Assembly: GCF_011392115.1 (NCBI RefSeq)
Contig: NZ_JAAJBT010000001.1
Coordinates: forward strand, 372,001 to 436,000
DNA length: 64,000 nt
Direction of reading: 5' to 3'
From: Flavobacterium difficile
GTDB taxonomy: Bacteria > Bacteroidota > Bacteroidia > Flavobacteriales > Flavobacteriaceae
The notes beneath the pieces are model-generated. The model was not told the origin of the DNA and did no database searches. It saw nothing but the letters and a program-made list of their open reading frames with translations. The translations under genes and the position numbers were made by a program. This document shows, in pieces, positions 43,501 through 53,236 of the stretch (its first letter is position 1; each line of letters opens with the position of its first letter).

Positions 43501-45513
43501 CCAACTTAATGTAACAGATGTTTGTGAATTTAAATAGGAAGTTACTGCAGATGGGTTCTGACTACAAGGTAACGGAGCTAATACTGTAAATGTATAATCT
43601 TCAGTTTCTCCAGCTGATATGGATCCACAGTAAGATGGGTTAGTCGAATTAAAATCGGATCTAATTCTCATTCTATGATTTCCTATTGTAGCTGTAATAG
43701 GTACAGTAAATGTTCCTGATGCAGCGGTAACATAATTACCTGAGGCGAATACTAATTCATTTGCGTCATTAAAATCAAAATCATTATTCCAATCTATCCA
43801 AATGTTAAAACCAGACGAACCTCCAACTAAAGTTGTAGAAAAACTTACTGATCCCAATTGTTCTTTACTTACAGCCAGTCCAATAAAGTTACCATAACCT
43901 GTAGCAGAATAACCTGTAGCGTTTGTTATATTAGCTGTTCCACCAACTGTTGTGAAATTGCTAATATAATTTCCAGTGCTAGTTGACGTTGATGAACAAT
44001 AACCAGTAGTAAAACTTATAGTACTCCATGTGCTAAATCCGTTGATGGCTCCACAATCACTTCTAACATGTAAATAGTATAAAGTATTAGCTGTTAAACC
44101 CGTAGCATTTATTGATGTTGCTGTAGTTGCAGTTCCAGAACCTGGAGGAGTTGCGCTTGTAGTTATGGCATATTGATAGCCATTTGAAGGAGTATAAGCT
44201 GTTGGTGCTGTCCAATTTACTGTTGCGGTTGTAAAAGTTATATTTGTTGCAGCAGTAGCGGTAGGAGGAGCGCAAGTTATGCAACTTCTTGATATTGTAA
44301 AAGTTCCTGTTGTAGTTCCTGATGTCCAGTAAGCTACATAAACATAATAAGTAGTTCCTAGAACTGTTGTAAATGTTGCAGTTTCTGGCGATATATCTGT
44401 ACAAACTATATTTGTCATTGAAGCACAAGTTCCTGTAGAAATTGATAATTTGATATCAAAGGCAGGGTTTGTAGTTATGGTTGTAGGGTTTCCATCTCCA
44501 ACAAAGGTATACCAAACCCCATAATTAGACATAAGACATCCAGATCCGTGTACTATGTTTGCAGTATTTACAGTTGTACCAGCTAAGTTTGTTGTTCCGC
44601 AAGGTAAAACAGTTGCATTGGTGCATAAGTTATTTGCTGGTGGGACAGGTGCGGGAGCACAACTTCTTGAGATCGTAAATGTTCCAGTAGTTGTACTGCC
44701 TGATGCATAATCTGCAATATAAACATAATAGGTTGTTGCAGCTACAGTAGTAAAAGTAAATGATTCTACGCCACCACTCAATCCTGAATCTTCACATGCT
44801 AAATTGGTTAAAGCACCACAACTTCCTGATGAAACAGACATTTCGTGATCATAACCTGCTCCTGCAGTAGAAGTTATAGTGGTTTGTTGTCCATCACCAA
44901 CGAAAGTATACCAAACTCCATAATCAGATATAGAACAACCTGTGTTATTAGTAATACTTGTAGTGCCTACAGTTGTACCTGCTAGATTTGTTGTGCCACA
45001 AGGTAGATTTGTTGCACTAGCACATGTGTTATTAGAGGGAGGACTACTAACACTAACAGCATCTAAGTTCATGTTGTTATTTGCAGAATTGACAACTCTA
45101 ATGTAGTAAGTTGTTAAGGCTGTTAAACCTGTTAGGTTCATGGTTTCAACTTGTGCGCCAGCAGCGGTATTAGTATTTGCACAATTAATTTGAGTCAAGC
45201 CAGTACATATTCCAGAGTAAGCATATATAACTAATTGTCTGTTGGTTGAACTAACTGTTACTGTGGCTGTAGTATTTGTGGCAACAAATCGATACCATCC
45301 GTCTCTAGAAACACCACCTCCGGCACATGCTGCAGCTGCTGGATCGTTTACTGTTGCGTCGCTTATAGTGCCTGTTATCGGAGCTGCATTAACGGTTAGC
45401 AGTGTTGCAGCAGCACAATTAGCACCTTGGGCATAAGTTTTAGTGCTAATAAATGATAATAATACAAGTAGTACATGTAGTACGAGTTTCAAACTAGGGG
45501 GGGTCGTTCTCAT
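40585..45513 (-). CDS. Giant T9SS surface protein (PPC-like, Fn3, GEVED, type C sorting signal)
   Basis: 1642 aa. Signal peptide (LVLHVLLVLLSFISTKTYAQ). Three Cys-containing PPC-like domains (residues about 30-410; repeats of PCGTTNLAGTTV and GVWYTFVGDG), a fibronectin III domain, a GEVED domain (WIDWNNDFDFNDANEL ... SAGETEDYTFTV), a second Fn3, and a NIDO-like region (NQCLISANGVITFDL). Then comes a roughly 480-residue module shared with the protein at 47654 (RRTANVRRQDYVYWSSPVAG, EDDNWNLVGNPYPSAI). The end, IKNIEIFDTLGKLLLSK ... EEVRKIIY, matches type C T9SS sorting signals. It is probably an adhesin. A run of seven C lies 10 bases into the gene. Confidence 0.88.
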   Translation of the reverse strand: MRTTPPSLKLVLHVLLVLLSFISTKTYAQGANCAAATLLTVNAAPITGTISDATVNDPAAAACAGGGVSRDGWYRFVATNTTATVTVSSTNRQLVIYAYSGICTGLTQINCANTNTAAGAQVETMNLTGLTALTTYYIRVVNSANNNMNLDAVSVSSPPSNNTCASATNLPCGTTNLAGTTVGTTSITNNTGCSISDYGVWYTFVGDGQQTTITSTAGAGYDHEMSVSSGSCGALTNLACEDSGLSGGVESFTFTTVAATTYYVYIADYASGSTTTGTFTISRSCAPAPVPPANNLCTNATVLPCGTTNLAGTTVNTANIVHGSGCLMSNYGVWYTFVGDGNPTTITTNPAFDIKLSISTGTCASMTNIVCTDISPETATFTTVLGTTYYVYVAYWTSGTTTGTFTISRSCITCAPPTATAATNITFTTATVNWTAPTAYTPSNGYQYAITTSATPPGSGTATTATSINATGLTANTLYYLHVRSDCGAINGFSTWSTISFTTGYCSSTSTSTGNYISNFTTVGGTANITNATGYSATGYGNFIGLAVSKEQLGSVSFSTTLVGGSSGFNIWIDWNNDFDFNDANELVFASGNYVTAASGTFTVPITATIGNHRMRIRSDFNSTNPSYCGSISAGETEDYTFTVLAPLPCSQNPSAVTSYLNSQTSVTLSWSAAAPVPASGYQYFNTTNANAPSNATAPTGATASTVTSATITGLTPGTTYYFWVRSNCGGTGSGTWIGPTRYTMPTCAVGPGTGTTSLGCPQVVSGGLGLNGADPASIACGAGSTCTDLEASYLSIGNTTSYTVQSIPYAPPYQFNCLRNQLNVTLDDRWSDVVNLPFDFCFYGTNYNQCLISANGVITFDLVNNQPLDFSTYVIDDNLPNPNLYLSSIFGVYQDINPALGGEIGWELITLNTGCRALVASWSNVPMFSCTTNIYRGMMILYENTNIIEVYINNKQICSTWNGGNAIVGVQNGNGTIATVAPNRNGLSADWTATNEAWRFTPSGPSISTITWYEGSGTSGPVVGTTDVINVCPATTTTYTAEIEYSLCNGTSLIETDEVTVTVSGNKIWDGSTSTDWNVASNWTPVGVPTSTDCVVIPDVTNDPVIVGTNFNGLGRSLAVNANAFLNITASNSATITDAINVNPTGTLIVQDDASIIQTNNVPNVGNIQYRRTANVRRQDYVYWSSPVAGFANSAVSPGTGLGFQYKWTPTIPTNTNFFGNWAFANETMVIGKGYCLRAPDSFSYSVAANYTATFIGVPNNGNIVVPISRGTYNGPNYSTGVSTTLGTQEDDNWNLVGNPYPSAIHAINFLTLNTNIAGFINVWSHGTLPSTAIADPFYANYTYNYTPTDYITYNALGSTPPGYNGRIAGGQGFFVSMLHTSTATTENLNFNNSLRSSAYNNSQFYRNSSENNTTEGESEEKHRIWFDLVTPSGTNVKSLLGYASEATNEKDRLYDAFSNQKLSFNIFSLIDEEHFLIQGRKLPFDTNDQVKIGVSLPQDGLYKIALSQVDGLFLNPQQNIYLEDKTIGIIFNLREAPYSFIDKKGTITDRFVIRYKKSTENTIELTNQLTVYDNSVMTIESGKLKIKNIEIFDTLGKLLLSKNNVNLNTFEVNNLNRTNSLMIVKVTLEDNSEEVRKIIY

Positions 45514-45769
45514 TTTATTTTTATTATGTATTTGTCAAATAATTAATTATTTTTTATTTGATTAATTAAATTATTTTAATTTATATTGTATATTCTTTGA
45601 GCAATATATAAAAATTAAACATATTTGGTATTAAATGTGTATTTTTTTCGATACAAAACACATTTTATCGACAAAAAACACCTTTATGGGTTATAATGCG
45701 TATTTTTTTTACTATTTTTTTTAATTATTTATAAAATAATGTTAAATAATTACTTTTTTGTACAAAAAA
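45514..45769. other. AT-rich spacer upstream of the giant surface gene
   Basis: No gene. No match to TTTG-N19-TAnnTTTG could be found on the minus strand for the giant gene. The sequence contains several CAAAACACA / CAAAAAACAC type words near 45655-45690 of unknown meaning. Confidence 0.4.
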
Positions 45770-45800
45770 AAAGCCTTAACATACATATGTTAAGGCTTTT
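45770..45800 (-). terminator. Terminator after the tail-fibre-like gene
   Basis: Stem AAGCCTTAACATA / TATGTTAAGGCTT with a two-base centre (effective loop 4-6) and T runs on both sides. Confidence 0.85.
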
Positions 45801-45819
45801 GAAATTATTAGTGATTTTA

Positions 45820-47436
45820 TTAATTTTTTACTTCTTCTTTCTTTTTGGTTTTCGGTCTTTTTGCTAATTCAGGAATGTTTGTACCTTCGTGACTTTCTTT
45901 TGGTGCTATTTTTCCAAATTCTAATGAAGTACCATTCCACCACATAGCCTTAGAAGTTTCTTTTGCTTCTTCATCGATAGTTAAAAAGTTGTCTAAATTG
46001 GCATCAAAATCTTTTGTTAGTAGTTCAGATGGAACGTTCATTGCTTGAGCGTTATTTTTTTCTCCAATCGCAATCCAATAAAAAGAAACATTTGAGTTAC
46101 CATTTCCATTTTCTTTAACTACAAAACCATCAGCAGTAACTTCAGATACATAAACACCTTTTGTTTCTCCCATTGGAGATACAGTAACGATTGTAGGTTT
46201 GTTTTTATCTGTTAAGCTGGCGTAATTCTTGTCAAAATATATTCTTGCTGTTCCATTTACTAATTTTCCTGTTCCTTTTGTGGAAACATCAACAGTTGTA
46301 GAGGTAGGGACGTAAGTGGCAACTTTTTCACCATTTGAATTTGTGTTTACCACTGCATATCCTTTGTTGGAAATTGATGAACCATCTGTATACTGACCTA
46401 CTATATCTCCTTTCGTAATTAAACCGTATTGATTCCCTTTTAAATGACCGCCTAAAAAGCCGCCATTAATTGCTAAACCTATCGAAGAATTATTTTCTTG
46501 TGAAGCTGTTTTAAAAGTAGCATTTGTATAAGCCGTATTTCCTAATACTCCAATATTGTTACCATTACTTCTTTCGTAACCTAAAATCCCATAAGTTCCA
46601 TTAGTATTGTTTATTCCCATAACACCTCCAACAACTCTAGCGGTATTTCCGGTAGTTTGTCCTTTAATACCAAAAGCAAAATCAGAAGTGGTACCTAATT
46701 GTCCATTAACACCTGTATTTGAATCATTTAGTGTTGAACCGGCTCCAGTTGAATTACTTAAACCTCTTACTCCTGGTCCTGCAGAGTTTGTACCTTCGTA
46801 TTCTCCTTGTACACCTGCAAAAGCAGTATTTCCACCTTGTACAAGTCCGTAGGTTGCTGCTCCGTCTTGGTCTGTATACCCATTAATTGCGAAAGGGAAA
46901 GTTGCATTGCCTAAACTAACACCGTTCATTAAATCTCCTGGTAATACCGTATTGAATGCTCCAATAAAAAATTCACCTAGAGCAGAAACACGTGCTCTGT
47001 GTAATCCGTTAGTTCTGATATCCATATTGGTATTGTCATAAGTTCCTAGAAAGTGTGTTCCACCAGTAGTGGCAGTACCTCCATCGATACCTCCATTTCC
47101 AATAATAGACCAATCTAATCCACCTGGTGATCCGGCTAATGAAATCCAACGGGTTCCATTCCAATAATACATTCCAGGCGCTACAGCAGTAGCAACGGTT
47201 GGTGAATTTGTGTTAGTATTCCAAACTAAAGTACCAGCTACTAAAGGTCCGCCAGTAGGGTTTACAACTGGTGCTGCTAAAGCTGTTGAAGTTAGGGCTA
47301 CTCTTGGTGGCACCATACCTTGTGTGGTTGAATTGATATCTAATGCTCCGTTTGGTGCGGTAGTTCCGATACCTACTTGAGAATGGCCCATATAAAAGGT
47401 GCCAACTAGTAAAGTTGAGAGTAATAAATTTTTCAT
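45820..47436 (-). CDS. Exported tail-fibre-like protein
   Basis: 538 aa. Signal peptide (LLLSTLLVGTFYMGHSQ), then the common flavobacterial opening VGIGTTAPNGALDINSTTQGM. A long region of short Gly-rich beta repeats follows (GVQGEYEGTNSAG, GVRGLSNSTGAG, GVNGQLGTTSDFAFGIKGQ, GVMGINNTNGTYGILGYE), of the kind that forms trimeric shafts in phage tail fibres. The last 80 residues are acidic then Lys-rich (RPKTKKKEEVKN). No sorting signal of type A or C is visible, so it may stay in the periplasm or use a partner. It lies between two giant surface-protein genes and has its own promoter. Confidence 0.78.
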   Translation of the reverse strand: MKNLLLSTLLVGTFYMGHSQVGIGTTAPNGALDINSTTQGMVPPRVALTSTALAAPVVNPTGGPLVAGTLVWNTNTNSPTVATAVAPGMYYWNGTRWISLAGSPGGLDWSIIGNGGIDGGTATTGGTHFLGTYDNTNMDIRTNGLHRARVSALGEFFIGAFNTVLPGDLMNGVSLGNATFPFAINGYTDQDGAATYGLVQGGNTAFAGVQGEYEGTNSAGPGVRGLSNSTGAGSTLNDSNTGVNGQLGTTSDFAFGIKGQTTGNTARVVGGVMGINNTNGTYGILGYERSNGNNIGVLGNTAYTNATFKTASQENNSSIGLAINGGFLGGHLKGNQYGLITKGDIVGQYTDGSSISNKGYAVVNTNSNGEKVATYVPTSTTVDVSTKGTGKLVNGTARIYFDKNYASLTDKNKPTIVTVSPMGETKGVYVSEVTADGFVVKENGNGNSNVSFYWIAIGEKNNAQAMNVPSELLTKDFDANLDNFLTIDEEAKETSKAMWWNGTSLEFGKIAPKESHEGTNIPELAKRPKTKKKEEVKN

Positions 47437-47464
47437 ATTTGGGGGGTTTTATGATAAATATATG

Positions 47465-47495
47465 CAAATGTATAATTTTATGTATAAAATACAAA
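47465..47495 (-). promoter_or_regulatory. Promoter of the tail-fibre-like gene
   Basis: On the minus strand TTTG (47492-47495) and TACATTTG (47465-47472) stand exactly 19 bp apart, a full match to the Bacteroidota promoter. It predicts a leader of about 22 bases containing a run of six C. Confidence 0.75.
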
Positions 47496-47598
47496 TAATA
47501 GTGTAATTTTTTGGTGTTTTTTTGATTAATTTGTTTTTTTTTTGTTTTATGTTAGATTGATTTTTTTTTAAATTATCACTATTTTCACTTATTGGCAC

Positions 47599-47637
47599 AA
47601 AAAAAGACTTCTATTAATTTATAGAAGTCTTTTTTTT
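47599..47637 (-). terminator. Terminator after the 1847-aa surface gene
   Basis: Stem AAAAGACTTCTAT / ATAGAAGTCTTTT with a six-base loop and T runs on both strands. Confidence 0.88.
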
Positions 47638-47653
47638 AATTTGAAATAATTTT

Positions 47654-50600
47654 TTAATAAAGTACTTTTCTAATTTCTTCTGTATTATTTTCTAATACTA
47701 TTTTTACTACAATTAAACTGTTTGTTCTGATCAGGGAGTTGATTTCTATATTTTTATCATCAATATTATCTTTGTAAAATAGTTGTTTCCCTAAAAGATC
47801 GAAAATTTCAATTTTTTTAATTTTCATTTTGCCAGATGCTACAGTTAATACTTTATTATCATATACTTGAATCAAATTTGGAAGTTCATTAGTATTTAAA
47901 GTTTCATTATCTTTCTCAAAACGTATAACAAACCTATCAGAGATTGTTCCTTTATTTCCAATAAACGAATAAGGAGCTTCTTTTAAATTGTAAATGACCT
48001 TTATTAATTTATCTTCTAAGTATATATTTTGGTTAGCTTCTAAAAATAATCCGTCAACAGCACTTAAAGCAATTTTATAAAGGCCATCTTGCGGAATTGT
48101 AACACCGATATTCACTTCATCCTTAGGGTCAAAAGGTAATTTTCTACCTTGAATTAACATTTTTTCATTGTTGGTAATAGAAAAAATGTTTAGACTTAAT
48201 TTTTCGTTTGAAAAAGCATCGAATAATCTGTCGACATCGTTAGTTGCATTTTCGGAATACCCTAATAGTGCTCTTACACTTGAACCTGTTGGTGGGATTA
48301 AATCAAACCAAATTCTGTGTTTTTCTATGCTTTTAGTTTGTGGTGATTTTGAATTACCAGTTGTTTTGTAAAATTGATTATTGTTATATCCATTACTTCT
48401 AAGTGAATTATTAAATATTAAATTTTCAGTTGTAGCTGCTGAACCGTGTCTCATTGAAACAAAAAATCCTTGCCCAGCATTAATATATCCGTTGAATGTT
48501 CCGGGACCACTTGATGCGCCTAATGAATTATAAGTAATGTAATCGGTTGCAGTATAATTAAAGACATAATTTGCATAGAAAGGATCTGAAATTGCATTTG
48601 AAGGTAAAGTTCCATGAGTCCAAATATTTACAAAGCCTTCAATATTTGTATTTAAAGTTAAGAAATCTATAGCATCGATAGCTGATGGAAATGGGTTTCC
48701 TACCAAGTTCCAGTTGTCGTCTTCATTTAATCCTAAAGTTGAAGAAACGCCTGTGGAATAAGGGCCGCCATTCCAAGTTCCTCTACTAATTGGGATTGTA
48801 ATGTTGCCGTTATTGGGTACACCAACAAAAGAAGCTGTATAATTAGTAAAAGTTGAGTTAGGAAGACTATTGTCTCCTCTGATAGCATATCCTTTCCCAA
48901 GAACCATCGTTTCATTCGCATTTGTCCAATTTCCGAAATTGTTTATGCCACCAGTAGTTGGAAGCCATTTTAATTGGAAGCCCAATGGTGTTCCGGGCGA
49001 AACTGCACTGTTAGAAAAACCAGCAACAGGTGAAGACCAATATACATAATCTAATCTTCTAATATTTGTAGTTCTTCTATAAATTATATTGCCTATATTA
49101 GGCATGTTGCTAGTTTGAAGTAAGCTAGATCCATTTTGAAAAGTAGCGGTACCACCAACTTCCACATTAAGATTGTCTGTAATTGTAAGTGTATTGTTAC
49201 TATTAACTAATAAATCTCCATTGGGTCTCACAATTACATATTTTGCAAAAGCATTATAAAATGATCCAATAATTCTTGAGTCATTTGGTCCGTCATAAAT
49301 AATAACACAAGTATTTGCATCCGGAACACCTGCAGGTTCCCAATTATTTGCGTCGTTCCAGTCTGTATTTACAGTACCTTTCCAAAGTTTTGTTTTATTT
49401 TCAATAGTAATCGGTATGGAAACTGCACATCCATTATTTAAAGTTGCTGTTGCTGTAAATGACCAACTTGTTGATGCTAATTGTAGTGGAGTAGGTCTAA
49501 CATAGACTGTTGGTACTAATTGAGCAACATATGGAATTGTACAAGCAGGGTCTATAAATACATCTATTGGAGCACCGCCCCAAGTAAATGAAGTACTCAG
49601 TGGTTTAGTACCGTATAGCCTAACATCATCAACTGCCCAACCGTCACAAAATTTAGCATTATATCTAAATCTAACTTTTAAATTAGTTTGATTGATATAA
49701 GCGTTCATGTTAATTGTTTCTGAAACAAAGTTACTTGCTTGTCCATCATCTGCTACTATAGTCTGTAAAGGAATGTAGGTTGTACCCCCATCTGTTGATA
49801 CTTCAACATACCCCACGTCATATGGAACACCATAGTAAGAGTAGTAATGTCTGAATGTTAGAGTTAAATCTGAGTATGGAGAAGAATCTAAAATTATAGA
49901 TTCTAATGCAGTGTTTACGTCTAAGTTATAGTCAGATGTAGCCATAGCGAAACCATCGCCAGCACTTCTGGAAATAATTGCTGGTTTCCAAACTCCACCT
50001 GCTGGAACGTATGGACTTACTTGACGTTGCCATCTTGTTAAGGCGTCGCCAGCTCCACCGATTATTACAGAGGTTAAAGCTCCTAAGTTTGTGTTGAAAT
50101 TTTCATCAATTAAATAATCAACAACATAATCTCCAGCTGCTGTAATTGAAATGATATTATTTTCTCCACATACTTCAGGTGTAGAAGGAGTAATAAACAT
50201 ATTTGCTACTGGATTGATTGTTGCAATGATTTTCTTTCTATATAAACTTTCACAACCTCCAACGGTATTAAAGGCCGTAACCCAATATTCGGTTGTGGCT
50301 GATATAATTGGAGTAGTCCATGAAGAAGCATTAGCAACAACGTTAGTTGTAGCTAGTAATGTTCCGCCTACTTCAGCATCATACCATCTTACATGTGTTG
50401 CGGGCGGTACTCCATTTGTTGTTACGTTTAATGTTACAGTACCAGCAGCACATCTACTGTTGTCTGTAACAGTTGCTATTTGGTGTACGCAATCTTGAAT
50501 TACGCTAATGGTGTAGTCTTCCGTTTCTCCATCAACTGTAAATCCATATGGTAATAAATTAGTTACAATAGCAGGTGTGTAAGTTCTGTTGAAATTTGTT

Positions 50601-53197
50601 GATCTCACTCTAAATCTATAATTTCCTACGGCAGTTGGTCCTGGAATTACAAATCCAAATGAAGTCGCTATTGATAATATCCCAGAAGAATTGTAAACCG
50701 TTTCTGTAGCATCATCAAATAATCCGTCGCTATTCCAATCTACCCATGCTTTTATTAATTGCCTTGATTCCCTCAAGCCTAGGTCAACGTTTATACCACC
50801 TCCGGCAACTCCTACAGCTGCTGTTAATCCTGTGTAATTTTTGTAACCTGTAATACTTCTTCCGGTATTCATATTAACCGTGTTAGTTAAAGTTCCTGTA
50901 GTATTATAGTCTTGAATAAATCTATTGCTGAATCCAGCAGTTGGATGAATAGTATAGGATGCGGGTGCAGCTGAATTGCTACTATGTGTTGCGTTTCCGG
51001 TTGTTACACAAACTGTAAATTTTGTTCTATTTGCTCCTGAACTGTGTACTCTAATAAAATAAGAGGTACCAATAACTAAGCCACCAATGGATTGTGATTC
51101 AGTACTATTTGCATTATTATTTACACATGCTACGCTTACTGGAGTGCCACAAGTTCCTGAAAGAACTTGAAATCTTAAATTTGCATCTGTTATGGTTGAA
51201 GCTACATAATCAATAAAAGGTTGTGGAACAACTGTAATTCTATGTGTAACAGCAGTTGCTGTAAATCTATACCAAACATCTACATTGTTGTTTGAGCCAC
51301 AAATAGTAGCATTGGGTGTAACAGAATTTTCTAATGTTCCCTCAACTGCAACATCACAATTTGTTCCTGCATTTACAGGTACTACTATTGCTCCTGCGCA
51401 AGTGTCATTGGTTAAAGTAGTAATGAAGTTACCCATACTATTCCAAACACCATAATCGCCACTTCCGCAATTTCCTCTTATCCATACATAATACCTCACA
51501 CCAGGAGTAAGTCCTGTTGCGTTATATGGTGAGGCTAAGTCGTTTACTGTTGGAATGGTTTCAAGAGGAGGTAATGGGTTAGGCGCAGTATTTATAGGTG
51601 AAATATAAAGGTCATATCCGTTAGCAGGTGCAGGTGTTGCGGCTGTCCAACTTATTGTTGCTGTTGTACCAGTAACTGCTGTAAATGAGAATCCTGCTGT
51701 CGGACTAGTGCATGTTTCTGGGTTTATATTTATTATATAGTCTTCTGATTGTCCGGTTCTTGCTCCTACTTGACAAGCTGTTGGGTAAGCCATGTTGTTG
51801 TTGTGCATGGCAATTCTCATTCTGGTTTGTCCTAAAGAAGCTGTTAGAGGAACTTGAACATATATGGATGTATTGAAAGTGACATTATCAATTAATCCCA
51901 TGCCAAATGATTCACCTGCATCAATGAAATCTCCATCTTTATTCCAGTCAAAGAAAGCTATAACTGAGTGTTCAGTAGCTCCATTTGTATTGCCTGACAT
52001 TGAAAGTTGGTAAATTTCACCTCTTTCAGTTTGTCCTACAGGCATAAAAAATATTTCATGATCAGGTGTTCCGTTTACAACATTTGAGGTATTGTTAATG
52101 ATGTTTGAGAATGTAACATTTGTAATTGGGTGAACTGCAGTTGTATATGTATTCAAACAATATGGTGAACAAGCAGGTCCAGATAGAGTATTTACTACTA
52201 TATTGTCAAAAACCGATCCGCATGAACCATTAGAAATAGTCCAACGAAATGTTGTGCTAGTACCAGGTACTAAATTTGAAATTGCTGTTGTAGCAGAATT
52301 TGGGGAAGCTATTGTTCCTGGTCCTGTGACAATAGACCATGTGCCAGTCATTCCGGCTGGTATAGCGCTACCTGTTAAAGTTGTAGTAGTTATGCATGTC
52401 CCAAGATTTTGATCTGCTCCTGCATTAGCTGAAATTAAAGGACAAGTAAATGTGATGTGAACTTCACCATTAGCACCGTTACCACCATTTCTTGACCCAC
52501 CTCCGGTTCTTTCAGCACCACCACCTCCACCGCCAGGTACGGTTCCATTAGAACCAGTAGCGTTTGTAACGGCAGCACCTCCACCTCCAAATATCCCTAT
52601 CACGACTCCGGAATTACCACCTACTTGTCCAGATGCGTCTCCTATTGTTCCGTTTTGTCCTGAGGAATTTATGATTCCACCTGTTGCAGTTCCGCCTGTT
52701 CCCGCAGCACCTCTATTTCTTGCGCCACCAGTACCTCCGTTTCCAAGTAGGTTTATTCCTAAACCAATATTGATAAAAGTTGAATTCCCTCCATTTCCTG
52801 CGAGTGTTGCATTGGCAAGACCTCCGGGTCCTCCAGCTCCTACAGTATAGGTGAAAACATCGCCAGGAGTTACAGCGATCGTAAGTGTTGTGGCACCACC
52901 ACCACCACCACCGGATCCACCTTCTCCATTAAGGCTAGATCCACCACCACCACCGCCAGCACCCCATACAGAGGCTGTAATTGAGGTTACACCTGCAGGA
53001 ACAACAAAAGTTTCTGTTCCGTTAGGTGTGTTATCTATAAAAGGTGATTGACCGTAAGATTTTATAGTTCCTAATAGAACGAAAATTAAAAAGAATAAGA
53101 TGTTAATTTGTGGTTTGAATATGTTCCAATCTAGTGTTTTTAAGAAAAAATTACATGGAACCTGGAAGGTGTATTTTTTTTTCATACGCGGGGGCAT
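47654..53197 (-). CDS. Giant T9SS surface protein (Gly-rich, Ig-like, GEVED, Fn3, type C sorting signal)
   Basis: 1847 aa. The start may be ATG 53185, which gives KKKYTFQ directly. A hydrophobic segment (NILFFLIFVLLGTIKSYGQ) is the export signal. Then a Gly-rich domain (residues about 60-250: VWGAGGGGGGSSLNG, GNGGNSTFI), a PKD/Ig-like domain (ANAGADQNLGTC), two GEVED domains (QSEDYIINI; GETEDYTISV), an Fn3 domain between them, and a region ending in DGWAVDDVRLYGT. The C-terminal 500 residues are shared with the 40585 protein (RRTTNIRRLDYVYWSSPVAG ... EEIRKVLY), including the type C sorting signal. It is probably a cell-surface adhesin secreted by the type IX system. Confidence 0.9.
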   Translation of the reverse strand: MPPRMKKKYTFQVPCNFFLKTLDWNIFKPQINILFFLIFVLLGTIKSYGQSPFIDNTPNGTETFVVPAGVTSITASVWGAGGGGGGSSLNGEGGSGGGGGGATTLTIAVTPGDVFTYTVGAGGPGGLANATLAGNGGNSTFINIGLGINLLGNGGTGGARNRGAAGTGGTATGGIINSSGQNGTIGDASGQVGGNSGVVIGIFGGGGAAVTNATGSNGTVPGGGGGGAERTGGGSRNGGNGANGEVHITFTCPLISANAGADQNLGTCITTTTLTGSAIPAGMTGTWSIVTGPGTIASPNSATTAISNLVPGTSTTFRWTISNGSCGSVFDNIVVNTLSGPACSPYCLNTYTTAVHPITNVTFSNIINNTSNVVNGTPDHEIFFMPVGQTERGEIYQLSMSGNTNGATEHSVIAFFDWNKDGDFIDAGESFGMGLIDNVTFNTSIYVQVPLTASLGQTRMRIAMHNNNMAYPTACQVGARTGQSEDYIININPETCTSPTAGFSFTAVTGTTATISWTAATPAPANGYDLYISPINTAPNPLPPLETIPTVNDLASPYNATGLTPGVRYYVWIRGNCGSGDYGVWNSMGNFITTLTNDTCAGAIVVPVNAGTNCDVAVEGTLENSVTPNATICGSNNNVDVWYRFTATAVTHRITVVPQPFIDYVASTITDANLRFQVLSGTCGTPVSVACVNNNANSTESQSIGGLVIGTSYFIRVHSSGANRTKFTVCVTTGNATHSSNSAAPASYTIHPTAGFSNRFIQDYNTTGTLTNTVNMNTGRSITGYKNYTGLTAAVGVAGGGINVDLGLRESRQLIKAWVDWNSDGLFDDATETVYNSSGILSIATSFGFVIPGPTAVGNYRFRVRSTNFNRTYTPAIVTNLLPYGFTVDGETEDYTISVIQDCVHQIATVTDNSRCAAGTVTLNVTTNGVPPATHVRWYDAEVGGTLLATTNVVANASSWTTPIISATTEYWVTAFNTVGGCESLYRKKIIATINPVANMFITPSTPEVCGENNIISITAAGDYVVDYLIDENFNTNLGALTSVIIGGAGDALTRWQRQVSPYVPAGGVWKPAIISRSAGDGFAMATSDYNLDVNTALESIILDSSPYSDLTLTFRHYYSYYGVPYDVGYVEVSTDGGTTYIPLQTIVADDGQASNFVSETINMNAYINQTNLKVRFRYNAKFCDGWAVDDVRLYGTKPLSTSFTWGGAPIDVFIDPACTIPYVAQLVPTVYVRPTPLQLASTSWSFTATATLNNGCAVSIPITIENKTKLWKGTVNTDWNDANNWEPAGVPDANTCVIIYDGPNDSRIIGSFYNAFAKYVIVRPNGDLLVNSNNTLTITDNLNVEVGGTATFQNGSSLLQTSNMPNIGNIIYRRTTNIRRLDYVYWSSPVAGFSNSAVSPGTPLGFQLKWLPTTGGINNFGNWTNANETMVLGKGYAIRGDNSLPNSTFTNYTASFVGVPNNGNITIPISRGTWNGGPYSTGVSSTLGLNEDDNWNLVGNPFPSAIDAIDFLTLNTNIEGFVNIWTHGTLPSNAISDPFYANYVFNYTATDYITYNSLGASSGPGTFNGYINAGQGFFVSMRHGSAATTENLIFNNSLRSNGYNNNQFYKTTGNSKSPQTKSIEKHRIWFDLIPPTGSSVRALLGYSENATNDVDRLFDAFSNEKLSLNIFSITNNEKMLIQGRKLPFDPKDEVNIGVTIPQDGLYKIALSAVDGLFLEANQNIYLEDKLIKVIYNLKEAPYSFIGNKGTISDRFVIRFEKDNETLNTNELPNLIQVYDNKVLTVASGKMKIKKIEIFDLLGKQLFYKDNIDDKNIEINSLIRTNSLIVVKIVLENNTEEIRKVLY

Positions 53198-53236
53198 TTG
53201 GGTTTGTTTTTTATTTTAGAACAATATGTGTTTATT

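Noticed and set aside
44087-44428. 113-aa Asn/Tyr/Cys-rich frame on the minus strand
   Set aside because: It is a shifted frame within the PPC-like repeats of the giant protein, without a start signal.
52851-53051. 66-aa Pro-rich open frame on the plus strand
   Set aside because: It is the antisense of the Gly-rich domain of the giant surface protein (Gly codons read as Pro).
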